Of a DNA stretch of 64,000 nucleotides, positions 42,001-50,203 are shown piece by piece. Source of the DNA: 40CM-2-70-7 sp035505915 (GTDB taxonomy: Bacteria; Gemmatimonadota; Gemmatimonadetes; Gemmatimonadales; GWC2-71-9); assembly GCA_035505915.1 (NCBI GenBank), contig DATJQI010000044.1:26866-90865 (forward strand), read 5' to 3'. Position 1 is the first letter of the stretch; each line of letters begins with the position of its first letter. A program made the translations under genes and the position numbers. The notes below the pieces were generated by a model. It had not been told where the DNA came from. It saw only the letters and a program-made list of their open reading frames with translations, and did not search any database.

Positions 42001-45000
42001 CTGCTCCTCACCACGCGGGACGCCGCCGGCAACCTGCTTCCGAAGGGCGGCCTGACGGTGGTGTTCACCACCGCGGGCGGCACCAGCATCGGCAACATCG
42101 GCGCCACCACCGACCTGGGGAACGGCACCTACCGGGCCATCTTCACCGGCGTCACCGGCGGCACCGCGCTCTCGGTGGGCGCCACGATCAACGGCTCGCC
42201 CGTCACGTCGGCGCTGCCCACGGTCCGCGTGAACACGACCGTGCACGTGTCGAACATCCTGGCGGACTCGACCTGGACCCTCGCGGCGAGCCCGCACATC
42301 GTCCACGGGTATCTCAAGATCTCGAACGGCGCCACGCTCACCATCCAGCCCGGCGCCGTGGTGAAGTTCGACACCGCGTCCGGGCTCCAGGTGGGCGACA
42401 CGGCGGCGGCGCAATCCGGCGAGCTGTCCCTCGCGGGGACCGCGGCCCAGCCCATCACCCTCACGGCGGATTCCACGGCGGTCCGGCCCGGATTCTGGAA
42501 GGGCATCGAGCTTCAGCAGATCCTCACGCCCGGCACCTGGACCCACGTCCTGATCGAGGGGGCGGGCGGGGCCCGCGGCGCGACCGGTGCCGAGTCGTGC
42601 GTGCTGAAGGTGGGAGGCACGTCGTGGGCGGTGGATTCGCTCCACCTCCGGGCCTGCCTGCACTCCGGGGTCAAGCACTGGGGCGGCACGTTCATCGTCC
42701 GCCGGAGCGAGATCGACTCCGTCCCGGAGTTCGGCATCCAGGCCCTCGGCACCGCGGTGCTGACCCTCGATAGCACCGTGATCCGCGGCGCGGGCTTCGC
42801 CGGGCTGTCGATGGGCGCGGGCACGATGCTGGCCCAGGCGGCGGGGAACAAGTTCATCGGCAACGGGAACGCGAATCTCTCGCCCGCCGCCGACATCCCG
42901 GCGGTGTCGCTGCCGCACTTCGGCCCGCAGGACACGATCACCGGGAACGCGCTGAACGTCGTCGCCGTCGAAGGCGGGAAGCCGGATTCGTCGGTCGCGG
43001 CCTTCACGCTCTTCCGGCAGGGTCCCGCGGCGCCCTATCTGTTCAACGGCACCGTGGACGTCGGGTCGGGGACGGGCCAGGCGCTGACGTTGGACTCGAA
43101 CGTGATCGTCGAGTTCAAGCCGCAGGCGGCGCTCATCATCGGCGACTCGGCGGGGACCCGGTCCGGCGTGCTCCGCTCGCTGGCCTCGGGCGGCGGCAAC
43201 GGCGCCCTCCTCACGTCGGCGCAGCCCTCGCCCACGGCGGGAGACTGGGTCGGTCTCGAATTCGGTCGGCTGGCCGCGCCCGACACCCTCGTGGGCATCC
43301 ACGTGCAGTTCGCCGGGGATTCGGTCGGGGGATACACCCTGCGGCGGGCCGGCATCTGGGTGCGGAACCCCACCGCCAACGAGCTGGTGATTCAGGGCGG
43401 GGCGCTGGCCGCCAACGGCAGCGCAGTGTCGCCGAACAACGCGGCCGGGTTCTTCGTGTCGGCGACGGGTGGCGGGGTGCACGCGTACGGGACCACCATC
43501 TCGACCAGCGCCGGATTCGGGGTCGCCTACACGGCGCCGGGCGTCCGCCTGGTGGGCGACACGGTGCTCGGGAGCAGCATTTCCGCCCTCGGCATCTTCA
43601 CGGGACTCGCGACCACCCTGTCGCCGGCGGATTCGGTGGCGGGCTCGCGATTCTCGACCAGCGGCCTCTACCCGGCCACGCTGCCCCTGGGCGCCCTGCC
43701 CGCGATCTACGCCGGCACCGACAGCTGGTCCGGCAACGTGCGGGACACGATGCTCTTGCAAGGCGGCGTCGCTCTGGGTGACACCATCACCATCCCCCGC
43801 GTGCACCTCCCGTGGCGCGTGATCGCCTCGGTGAGCGCGGTGGGGAACGGCACGCTCGCCATGGCGCCGGGCGACTCCATCACGTTCGACAGCTCCGCGG
43901 CGATCGTGGTGGGCGATACTCTGGCCGGCTTCGGATCGCTGCGGGCCCTCGCTCCGGATACCGCGCCGATCTTCCTCGGCGCCACGCCCGGGTTCGGGTA
44001 CTGGCACGGCATCCAGTACCTGTCGACGCCGGGCGACTCGACCCTGCGGAACGTGACCGTGGACGGAGCGGGGTACTTCCAGCCCTGCTTCATCATCGAC
44101 TGCAACGGCCAGCCCGTGGGCGCCATCTACGTCACCGGCAACCTCAACAGCAACCTGTACTTCGACAGCCTCACGGTACGGAACTCGGTCTATTACGCCA
44201 TCGAGGCCGTGCCGAGCGGCATCGAGGGCGTCGTCCTCGTCCGGCACGGCCAGTTCTACGACGACGCCTACGCCACGCTGTTCCTGGCGTCGGACGGGCG
44301 GATCTTCACCGTGGACTCGTCGGACATCTACCACTACAGCGCCTCGGGCGGCGTGCTCGCCGTGGTGAACCAGAGCGGCACCTCGGATTCGGTGCTGGCG
44401 CAACACAACTGGTGGGGGGACGTCACCGGGCCGGGCCTGGTGGGCTTCGGCGGACCCGATTCCATCGGCCGGACCCTGCTCGACACGACGTTCTACGGCG
44501 TCAACTACCGGCCCTTCGCCACCCAGCCGTACTTCCCGGTGGGCCCGCTGGCCGCGGTGGTGGCCGCCCCCGACTCGATGCCCTTCACCAACGCGCAGGT
44601 CGGCGTGGCGCTGGACTCGGTCCGCGTGCGGGCCGTCGATGCCTTCGGCCGCGGCGTCCCGCTCCAGGCGGTCACCTGGACGCCGGCGCCGGGCTCGGGA
44701 GCCGTGGTGCCCGGACCGCTCGCCACCGACTCCGGCGGCCGGGCCGGCGCGATCTGGACGCCGACGACGGTGTCGAAACAGGACACCGTCACGGCGACGA
44801 GCGGGTCGCACAGCGCCAGCATCTATGCGTTCCTGTACCCCGGACCGGAGGCGGCCGTGCACTGGCAGTACCTGCCGGCGATCACCGAGGGGACCGTCAG
44901 CGCCACGCTCGACACCGCGACCTTCACGGCCTCGGGCCACGTGGGGGCGATCATCACGAACGCGCACGACGCCTTCGGGAACCTGGTCCAGCCCACGAGC

Positions 45001-46986
45001 CTCTACTTCGACTCCCTGCCGGCGTCCGGCTTCGCGCAGCCCCTGGCCGTGATCACGAAGGAGTCGGGCGACACCATCTGGTTCGTGGACACGACGTCGG
45101 TGCAGTCGCCGTTCCAGCTGCACGCCACCTACAACTTCATCCCCGGGGTCTCGCCTCCGGCGGATTCGGTGGTGATCGTCACCTCGCTCGTGCCGGTGGG
45201 CGTTCGCATGCACGCGGACACCGTGCGGTACGCCTCGATCTGCCCCACGGGACCGGGCAACGCGTTCTGCTCGCAGGCGGTCACCGCGGAGCTCTTCGAC
45301 TCGGCGGGGGCGACCTTGCCGATGAACGGGCAGATGTTCTTCCAGTGGTCCACGCCCTCACCCGGCAACCCGGTGACCATCGACAGCACGGGTGGGACCG
45401 CGGGCGCCACCGCGTTCGTGACGGCCAACGCCGCGGGCACGGGCACGCTCACGGTCACGCAGATCGTCGGCCCGCCGCTCGCGCCCAACAACGCCACGGG
45501 CACCGTGATCGTCCAGCAGGTCGCGGGCCAGATCGGCGTTTCGCCCGACACGCTCTCCACCGGTCTGGGCGACACGGTGGGCATCCACGCCGTCGTGGCG
45601 GATTCCGGCGGCACGCCGCTCACCACCCAGCCGCCGCTCCTGTGGCAGATCACGTCGCAGTTCCCGGGACTGGTGAAGCTCGACTCGGCGGCGGACTCGC
45701 TGCAGGTCCGCCTGGACTCGGGCGTGTACTCCTTCAGCTCGTTCGACTGGGTGGCGGTGGCCCGGCCCTTCGTGGAGCGCGCGCCGGGAGACACCGTGTT
45801 CGGGCAGACCACGCTCTACAACCCCATCCATTACGAGACCCCCTCGTTCACGGGGTGCTCCGAGGGCGGGTGCTACGGCACCGTCGACACGGTGGCCAAC
45901 AAGGCGTTCTGGACCGACCCGGGCAGTGACGTGGTCCACGTCAACCAGCTGGCGACCAACAACGCCTTCGACGAGATCACCGTGGGCTCGAGTCCGCGGT
46001 GGCTCGCGGTGAGCCAGGCGGCCGGGGACAAGCTGTACGTCGCGAACGGGGGCGACGGCACCGTCTCGGTCGTCGATCCGGCGAACGAGACGGTGAGCAA
46101 CACGATCACCCTCCCGTTCGGCTTCTCGCCCTACGGCATCGCGGCGGCCGACCCGCTCGGCCGGGTCTACGTCGCGGCGACGCGCTGCGTGGCGGCGTGC
46201 AGCGGTGTCTGGATCGTCCCGATCGACGTCTCGGCCGACACGGTGGCGCTCGCCGACACCGTCCACCTGAACGCCTCCATCTCGCGCTTCCCGCAGGGGA
46301 TGGCGTTCAACCGGAACAATGCGCGTCTCTACGTGGCGATCGACTCCGGGTACGTGGAGGTGGTGGACCCCGTCGCGAAAACGGACGTCGGCTCCATCAT
46401 GGTCGACCCCGGCTTCACGCAGTACGACGTGGCCGTCAACAACGTCACCGATACCGTCTACGTCGCCGACAGCCGAGGCAACATCGGTGTCATCGACGCC
46501 GCCGCCGGCGCGCTGGTCAACACGCTTCCGGCCAACTCACCCAACGGCCTCGCCGTGGACGAGACCCGCAACAAGATCTACTACGCCTCGACCGGCAATC
46601 AGAGCGTCGTGCAGATCGACGGGCGGACGGAGGGCTATCACACCCTGCTGGTGGGATTCGCGCCCACCTACGTGAATCCGGCGAACACGATGGTCGATCC
46701 CAAGACCGGGACGCTGTTCGCCCCGAACTTCCCCGGGATGTCCATCTACCAGTTCTACGGTCCGCCCCTCGGCTACCAGCAGTTCGCCCCGGCGCCGCCG
46801 CGCCGGGCGGTCGCCGCCGCCCCGACCGCGGCAGCCCGGACCCCGCCGGCCATCACGTTCAAGCCGATGACGCGCCCGGCCAAGCCGGCGGCCCGGCCCC
46901 GGTCCGCCGTCCCGCCGGTCATCCGGCGCGGCGTTCCCGCCAACCCGGTCCCCGCCAAGAAGGGGAAGGCTCAGCCGCTCCACTGA
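39052..46986 (+). CDS. Giant surface protein: Ig-like repeats, beta-helix and beta-propeller
   Basis: 2644 residues. The N-terminal hydrophobic segment RWLAVVALSLLAVTC suggests a lipoprotein with a degenerate lipobox. About residues 240-1060 hold Ig-like modules. The last six form one subfamily with alternating patterns (KDAAGNxxTxGGLTVVF, GGTSTG, HGNGTYTATFTG, AGTxTTVHATI, VTSALPTV). About 1063-1830 is a right-handed parallel beta-helix-like stretch (LKISNGATLTIQPGAVVKFD, VNLNSNLYFDSLTVRN-type rungs). About 1840-2290 has more Ig-like domains, and 2300-2575 is a YVTN/NHL-type propeller (DKLYVANGGDGTVSVVDPAN, DTVYVADSRGNIGVIDAA). A basic Pro/Ala tail (2580-2644) closes it. A cell-surface adhesin or matrix role is inferred. 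The antiparallel open frames over this gene are base-composition shadows. Confidence 0.85.
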   Translation: MRPPPPSPRRTSAPTAARWLAVVALSLLAVTCRDNPVAPRRGGPAGIAVRPIVPAHVDLSGFGLVIDSLRVVVVHALADTLRDTTVYFNPDSSAIRLAVTLSLSEPAETLSVSLILSAGGVPLFTGTQKATVTVGSSSTTGPPISIPLSFTGPGAGVTALHLAPLDSVLHFGDSLRFRVTADSAGIPVATFYTSWKTSDTLAARINPFGILHAPAARKSVYVIVRTPSGAADSTPITFIPTPTALAIQAGDAQSGVVGGPLPVALRVRVTALDALGVKGVPVQFSVLTGGGSVAPTTVVVTDTGGYATAVATLGTGAGAATYQASAAGLTAVTFNETGKPGAPTQLLVSAGAGQSAAVGTAVAVPPAVVAKDTFNNVVPGVAVAFTVPGGRGQVAGGADTTNASGIATVGGWTLDSIVRVDTLTATAGSLTRVFTATGTPGPISAARSVVSLVADSIASGTAATLTLTGRDQYANALTTGGATVAFTVSGGTSTGALSAVTDHGNGTYTATFTGALAGTPDTVHATIAAVPVTSALPTLKVIPGAASLSASVITVAAGTDSSGIGDSVTLTAKDAAGNVVTAGGLTVVFSHSGGTSTGNLSGTVSQGNGKYASVFTGVLAGTATTIGATIGGNNVTSTLPTIQVVPGAASVATSTVTASQGTVAAGAHSILTLAAKDAAGNSLTSGGLAVVFSLAGGTSTASLSPATARDNGNGTYTDTLTALLPGTATTVHATIGGNAVTATTPITVVIGNVITATSVVTVDSATLASGDSGVVHLQAKDSLGNNITSGGLTVVFSDSGGTSTATLGATTDHGNGTYTAEMHGVLAGTPTTVHATINGQAVTSSLPTVQVNAGAPSAATSVVSVPVDSVASGASQLFSIQLKDAAGNALTTAGGATVQFSVTFGTSTGIIAPANAAFAGAGTDTSRFTGVLAGTVDTIKATVNGVTVTTPRPTIFVYAGPASLVTSTVAVSDSVVAAGGVDTLLLTTRDAAGNLLPKGGLTVVFTTAGGTSIGNIGATTDLGNGTYRAIFTGVTGGTALSVGATINGSPVTSALPTVRVNTTVHVSNILADSTWTLAASPHIVHGYLKISNGATLTIQPGAVVKFDTASGLQVGDTAAAQSGELSLAGTAAQPITLTADSTAVRPGFWKGIELQQILTPGTWTHVLIEGAGGARGATGAESCVLKVGGTSWAVDSLHLRACLHSGVKHWGGTFIVRRSEIDSVPEFGIQALGTAVLTLDSTVIRGAGFAGLSMGAGTMLAQAAGNKFIGNGNANLSPAADIPAVSLPHFGPQDTITGNALNVVAVEGGKPDSSVAAFTLFRQGPAAPYLFNGTVDVGSGTGQALTLDSNVIVEFKPQAALIIGDSAGTRSGVLRSLASGGGNGALLTSAQPSPTAGDWVGLEFGRLAAPDTLVGIHVQFAGDSVGGYTLRRAGIWVRNPTANELVIQGGALAANGSAVSPNNAAGFFVSATGGGVHAYGTTISTSAGFGVAYTAPGVRLVGDTVLGSSISALGIFTGLATTLSPADSVAGSRFSTSGLYPATLPLGALPAIYAGTDSWSGNVRDTMLLQGGVALGDTITIPRVHLPWRVIASVSAVGNGTLAMAPGDSITFDSSAAIVVGDTLAGFGSLRALAPDTAPIFLGATPGFGYWHGIQYLSTPGDSTLRNVTVDGAGYFQPCFIIDCNGQPVGAIYVTGNLNSNLYFDSLTVRNSVYYAIEAVPSGIEGVVLVRHGQFYDDAYATLFLASDGRIFTVDSSDIYHYSASGGVLAVVNQSGTSDSVLAQHNWWGDVTGPGLVGFGGPDSIGRTLLDTTFYGVNYRPFATQPYFPVGPLAAVVAAPDSMPFTNAQVGVALDSVRVRAVDAFGRGVPLQAVTWTPAPGSGAVVPGPLATDSGGRAGAIWTPTTVSKQDTVTATSGSHSASIYAFLYPGPEAAVHWQYLPAITEGTVSATLDTATFTASGHVGAIITNAHDAFGNLVQPTSLYFDSLPASGFAQPLAVITKESGDTIWFVDTTSVQSPFQLHATYNFIPGVSPPADSVVIVTSLVPVGVRMHADTVRYASICPTGPGNAFCSQAVTAELFDSAGATLPMNGQMFFQWSTPSPGNPVTIDSTGGTAGATAFVTANAAGTGTLTVTQIVGPPLAPNNATGTVIVQQVAGQIGVSPDTLSTGLGDTVGIHAVVADSGGTPLTTQPPLLWQITSQFPGLVKLDSAADSLQVRLDSGVYSFSSFDWVAVARPFVERAPGDTVFGQTTLYNPIHYETPSFTGCSEGGCYGTVDTVANKAFWTDPGSDVVHVNQLATNNAFDEITVGSSPRWLAVSQAAGDKLYVANGGDGTVSVVDPANETVSNTITLPFGFSPYGIAAADPLGRVYVAATRCVAACSGVWIVPIDVSADTVALADTVHLNASISRFPQGMAFNRNNARLYVAIDSGYVEVVDPVAKTDVGSIMVDPGFTQYDVAVNNVTDTVYVADSRGNIGVIDAAAGALVNTLPANSPNGLAVDETRNKIYYASTGNQSVVQIDGRTEGYHTLLVGFAPTYVNPANTMVDPKTGTLFAPNFPGMSIYQFYGPPLGYQQFAPAPPRRAVAAAPTAAARTPPAITFKPMTRPAKPAARPRSAVPPVIRRGVPANPVPAKKGKAQPLH

Positions 46987-46998
46987 GGCCCCGGGCGT

Positions 46999-47004
46999 TA
47001 GATT
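46999..47004 (+). promoter_or_regulatory. Possible leaderless -10 of ispG
   Basis: TAGATT ends 7 nt before the ispG ATG; between them is tcccgcc, with no Shine-Dalgarno. The same TAGATT occurs at 48253-48258 (before the RDD gene) and 51560-51565 (before the second DinB gene). No matching -35 is evident. Confidence 0.4.
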
Positions 47005-47011
47005 TCCCGCC

Positions 47012-48226
47012 ATGAGCCCGGGATCGAGACGCGAGACCGTCACCGCCACCGTGGGCGGTGTCCGCATCGGATCGGCGCACCCGATCGTCGTGCAGTCGAT
47101 GACCAACACCGACACCGCCGACGTCGCGGCGACGGTGGCGCAGGTCCGTGCCCTCCACCGGGCCGGCAGCGAGCTGGTCCGGGTGACGGTCAACAACGAC
47201 GCCGCGGCGCAGGCCGTGCCCGACATCGTCGCCCAGGTGGACGTGCCGGTCATCGGCGACTTCCACTACAACGGCCACCTCCTGCTCACGAAGTACCCCG
47301 CGTGTGCCGCCGCCCTCGCCAAGTACCGGATCAACCCCGGCAACGTCGGTGCCAAGCGCCGCGACGACCACTTCCGGACCATCATCGAAGTCGCCGTCGC
47401 CAACCGGAAACCGGTCCGGATCGGCGTGAACTGGGGCTCCCTCGACCAGCAGCTCCTGACGGAAATGATGGACGCCAACGCGCGCGCTCCGGAGCCCGAG
47501 GACGCGCGCGACGTCACCATGGCCGCGATGACCGAAAGCGCCCTCCGTTCGGCCCAGCTGGCCGAGGAGTGCGGGCAGCCGCACGAGGCGATCATCGTGT
47601 CCGCCAAGGTGTCCGGGGTGCAGGACCTGGTCGCCGTCTACCGGCGCCTCGCCTCCCGCTGCGACTATCCGCTCCACCTCGGCCTCACCGAGGCGGGTCT
47701 CGGCACCAAGGGCGTGATCGCGAGCACCGCCGGCCTGTCCATCCTCTTGGCCGAAGGGATCGGGGACACCATCCGGGTGTCCCTGACCCCGCGCCCCGGG
47801 GGCGACCGAACTGAGGAAGTGCAGGTGGCCCAGCAGGTGCTCCAGTCGCTGGGGCTCCGGAACTTCACACCGCAGGTCACCGCCTGTCCGGGATGCGGGC
47901 GGACCACGTCGACCTTCTTCCAGGAAATGGCGGAGCAGATCCAGGCCTACCTGAAGGAGCAGCGTCCGGTCTGGCAGGAGCGGTATCCGGGCTCCGAGGA
48001 GCTGCGCGTGGCGGTGATGGGATGCGTCGTGAACGGCCCGGGGGAGTCGAAGCACGCCAACATCGGAATCTCGCTCCCGGGGACCTTCGAAGAGCCCAAG
48101 GCCCCCGTGTACGTCGATGGCACGCTGCGCGTCACCCTGAAGGGCGACACCATCGTCGCCGAATTCCTGGAGATCCTCGAGGAGTACGTCGAAGCCCGCT
48201 ACGGTGCCGCCGCCCCTTCCCGCTAG
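47012..48226 (+). CDS. ispG: 4-hydroxy-3-methylbut-2-en-1-yl diphosphate synthase
   Basis: A 404-residue IspG (GcpE), the [4Fe-4S] enzyme of the MEP isoprenoid pathway that makes HMBPP. The TIM-barrel part has VVQSMTNTDTADV, RVTVNNDAAAQAV and IGVNWGSLDQQLL. The C-terminal ferredoxin-reductase-like part carries the cluster cysteines in ACPGCGRTTS and MGCVVNGPGESKHAN. Length matches the standard bacterial form without the plant-type insert. It follows the giant surface-protein gene by only 25 bp, in which the TAGATT lies. Confidence 0.96.
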   Translation: MSPGSRRETVTATVGGVRIGSAHPIVVQSMTNTDTADVAATVAQVRALHRAGSELVRVTVNNDAAAQAVPDIVAQVDVPVIGDFHYNGHLLLTKYPACAAALAKYRINPGNVGAKRRDDHFRTIIEVAVANRKPVRIGVNWGSLDQQLLTEMMDANARAPEPEDARDVTMAAMTESALRSAQLAEECGQPHEAIIVSAKVSGVQDLVAVYRRLASRCDYPLHLGLTEAGLGTKGVIASTAGLSILLAEGIGDTIRVSLTPRPGGDRTEEVQVAQQVLQSLGLRNFTPQVTACPGCGRTTSTFFQEMAEQIQAYLKEQRPVWQERYPGSEELRVAVMGCVVNGPGESKHANIGISLPGTFEEPKAPVYVDGTLRVTLKGDTIVAEFLEILEEYVEARYGAAAPSR

Positions 48227-48284
48227 CTCTCACCGGTCGTTCCAATTTGCCGTAGATTGATCCGTCCTCGACCGGGAGACCCCC

Positions 48285-48824
48285 GTGGAGAACCGGATTG
48301 GCTTCGGCAGGCGGCTGGGCGCGTTTCTCATCGACGTGGTGATCGTCTGGATAGTGGCGTTTCTGGGAGGCTCGACCATCGGCGGGCTGCTGGGCGCCGG
48401 GGCGGGGGCGGCGATGAGCGGCGGCGGGGATGATGCCATGAAGGGCATGGCCATGGGTGGCATGTTCGGCGCGGTCGCCGGTGTTGTCGTCGCGGCGGCA
48501 CTCGTGGGGACGGTGTATTTCCTGGTCGAGGGATTCACCGGGTGGACGCTGGGCAAGCTCATCCTCGGAATCCAGATCGGCAACGAGAACGGCACCAAGG
48601 CGACTCTGGGGCAGCTGCTTCTTCGTTACGCCCTCAAGAACTGCAACTTCCTGCTTACGATTCTCGCAGCCCTGACCGGCCTCGCCCTGTTGAGGACTCT
48701 CGGAACCCTGGGCGGGCTGGCGATCTTCATCGGATACTTCTTCGTGTTGACCTCGAACAAGCAGGGCTTCCACGACATGATCGCGAAGACGGCCGTGTAT
48801 CCCCGGGCGAAGCTGACGGCGTAA
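48285..48824 (+). CDS. RDD-family membrane protein
   Basis: A 179-residue membrane protein. FGRRLGAFLIDVVIVWIVAF carries the R..D motif of the RDD family. A glycine-rich loop with GGDDAMKGMAMGG, then EGFTGWTLGKLILGIQI (the typical GxTxGKxxxGI segment) and KQGFHDMIAKTAV (the D in HD) complete the signature. Four membrane segments. Start GTG 48285 with GGGAGA upstream. A TAGATT lies at 48253-48258. Family roles include transport; the substrate here is unknown. Confidence 0.9.
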   Translation: MENRIGFGRRLGAFLIDVVIVWIVAFLGGSTIGGLLGAGAGAAMSGGGDDAMKGMAMGGMFGAVAGVVVAAALVGTVYFLVEGFTGWTLGKLILGIQIGNENGTKATLGQLLLRYALKNCNFLLTILAALTGLALLRTLGTLGGLAIFIGYFFVLTSNKQGFHDMIAKTAVYPRAKLTA

Positions 48825-48831
48825 GAACCGC

Positions 48832-48932
48832 GAGTCGGGAGCCGAGAGCCGTCGAAGTCGGGAACGTGAAAGCCCCCCGTACCTCGGGGGGCTTCCATTT
48901 CCCCGGCTCAGACGGCTCACGGCTCCCGGCTC
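48832..48932. repeat. Long inverted repeat enclosing a terminator
   Basis: Arms of 22 bp, 48832-48853 and 48911-48932, complementary except for two mismatches. They surround the hairpin at 48870-48894. It fills nearly the whole gap between the convergent genes RDD (+) and csaA (-). A similar nested arrangement occurs at 55165-55316. Confidence 0.8.
48870..48894. terminator. Bidirectional terminator between RDD gene and csaA
   Basis: Perfect 9-bp stem AAGCCCCCC (48870-48878) / GGGGGGCTT (48886-48894), loop GTACCTC, followed by CCATTT on the plus strand and by TTTC-like sequence on the minus strand. Located between convergent gene ends. Confidence 0.75.
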
Positions 48933-48936
48933 CCGT

Positions 48937-49272
48937 CTAGGCGATCTTCCCCCCCAGCGGGACTTCTCGGTCCGGTCCGATCAGCACGATGTCCCCCTCG
49001 CCCTGGACGACGCCCAGCGTGAGGACCTCGGAGAAGAAGTTCGCGATCTGACGGGGCGGGAAGTTCGTCACCGCCAGCACCAGCCGCCCCACCAGCTCCT
49101 CCCGCCGGTAGTGCTTCGTGATCTGCGCGCTCGAGCGCTTGATCCCCAGCTCCCCGAAATCGATCTGCAGGCGGTAGGCGGGCTTTCGGGCCTGGGGAAA
49201 GTCCTCCACCCGTACGATCCGCCCCACCCGGATGTCGATCTTCGCGAAGTCGTCCCACGTAATCAGGTCCAC
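48937..49272 (-). CDS. csaA: CsaA-like tRNA-binding (OB-fold) protein
   Basis: A 111-residue protein of the CsaA/Trbp111 type: a homodimeric OB-fold that binds tRNA or unfolded protein. WDDFAKIDIRVGRIVRVEDFPQARKPAYRL and KRSSAQITKHYRREELVGRLVLAVTNFPPRQI are the family signatures. Length equals B. subtilis CsaA (110). Start GTG 49272. It is divergent from the outer-membrane protein gene at 49440 across a 167-bp gap that holds the tandem repeat and sigma-54 element. Confidence 0.93.
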   Translation of the reverse strand: MDLITWDDFAKIDIRVGRIVRVEDFPQARKPAYRLQIDFGELGIKRSSAQITKHYRREELVGRLVLAVTNFPPRQIANFFSEVLTLGVVQGEGDIVLIGPDREVPLGGKIA

Positions 49273-49320
49273 TGGTCCCCCGGTCCGGAGAAAGGCCTAT
49301 GGAAGCTCGCTTCCCGTGTC

Positions 49321-49350
49321 TCCACGGGGGAGGTGTCCACGGGGGAGGTC
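49321..49350. repeat. Tandem 15-bp direct repeat upstream of the sigma-54 element
   Basis: TCCACGGGGGAGGTG (49321-49335) and TCCACGGGGGAGGTC (49336-49350), 14 of 15 bases identical. It ends 43 bp before the -24 element at 49394, a place where an enhancer-binding protein could act. Confidence 0.75.
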
Positions 49351-49393
49351 AGTCCGGAACGCGCGAGAATGGGGGGGGAGCAGGGACGGCCTC

Positions 49394-49408
49394 TGGCACG
49401 TGCCTTGC
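49394..49408 (+). promoter_or_regulatory. Sigma-54-type -24/-12 promoter
   Basis: TGGCACG (49394-49400), TGCC, TTGC (49405-49408). The GG of -24 (49395-49396) and GC of -12 (49407-49408) have the required spacing. The predicted start of transcription is near 49420, leaving about 20 nt of leader with GGGAGG before ATG 49440. RpoN itself is not in the window. Confidence 0.75.
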
Positions 49409-49439
49409 CCAATTCGGGGTATCCCCAAGGGAGGCGAGG

Positions 49440-50150
49440 ATGATGTTCCGGGTGACGCGCGGCGTGGTGGTGGCGGCTCTGTTGTCGGTGACCCTGTCGG
49501 CGGCCGCCCGCGCCCAGTGGCGGGGACTGCGAGAGGTGTCCCCGTCGAACGGGCCGGTGGCGGGCATCGATCTGCTCTTCGGCGTTCCGCAGGGACGGTT
49601 CCACCAGTTCGTCCAGTCGGTCGGCGGGTTCGGTGGTTTCCTCACGGTGCCGCTGGACCGGCACGGCGTTCTGGGTCTGCGCGTCGACGGCTCGATGGTC
49701 TTCCACGGCGGCGACTGCTACTTGGGGTGCAACCTCGAGACGAGCTCCTACATCGGGTCGCTCCGGCTCGGTCCCCAGCTCACGGTGGGGCACGGCCGCA
49801 TCCGCGCCTATGGCCTCGCCACCGCGGGCTTTTCCTACTTCGCGACCGACGTCAGCGATCATTACGACTGCGGATGTTTCGATCCCTGGTACTCGGACGG
49901 GGGGTCGAGCACGCTGCTCGACGACTTCACCGGCTCCTGGGAAGCCGGGGGCGGCCTGCAGCTCTTTCTGGGCCGGCGCCAGCGGGTCGCCGTGGACCTC
50001 TCGGTCCGATATGAAAACAACGGGCGGGCCACGTATCTCAACAACGCCAGCGTGACATCGAACGGGGATGGCACGTTCACCATCGCACCCCTGCGCACCT
50101 CGGCGAACCTGATCCTGTACCACGTGGGCGTTTCGTTCGCGCTGCCCTAG
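49440..50150 (+). CDS. Hypothetical outer-membrane beta-barrel-like protein
   Basis: A 236-residue protein with a signal peptide (VTRGVVVAALLSVTLSAAARAQ, cleavage after RAQ). The mature chain alternates short amphipathic strands (GGFLTVPLDRHGVLGLRVDGSMV, YIGSLRLGPQLTVGHGRIRAYGLATAGF, RQRVAVDLSVRYENNG) and ends with a strand closing in VGVSFALP, as small barrels do. Cysteines at GDCYLGCN and DCGCFD suggest disulfides. Start ATG 49440 (a second ATG follows directly) with GGGAGG 8-13 nt upstream. It is the only gene here behind a clear sigma-54 element. No family name is certain. Confidence 0.75.
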   Translation: MMFRVTRGVVVAALLSVTLSAAARAQWRGLREVSPSNGPVAGIDLLFGVPQGRFHQFVQSVGGFGGFLTVPLDRHGVLGLRVDGSMVFHGGDCYLGCNLETSSYIGSLRLGPQLTVGHGRIRAYGLATAGFSYFATDVSDHYDCGCFDPWYSDGGSSTLLDDFTGSWEAGGGLQLFLGRRQRVAVDLSVRYENNGRATYLNNASVTSNGDGTFTIAPLRTSANLILYHVGVSFALP

Positions 50151-50203
50151 CAGCCGCCTCCGGGGCGGGTGATCTTGAGTGACCCATTCCTCCGGAGCCG
50201 TCC

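Noticed and set aside
43785..43805. Another GGTGA...TCACC dyad
   Set aside because: Spacing is five bases rather than six and it lies in coding sequence (DTITIPR) of the giant gene; likely chance.
39040..45213. A minus-strand open frame of over 2000 codons antisense to the giant surface-protein gene
   Set aside because: It is rich in Arg, Gly, His, Asp and Val with no domain structure, as expected for the antisense phase of a high-GC gene. The plus frame has coherent Ig, beta-helix and propeller domains.
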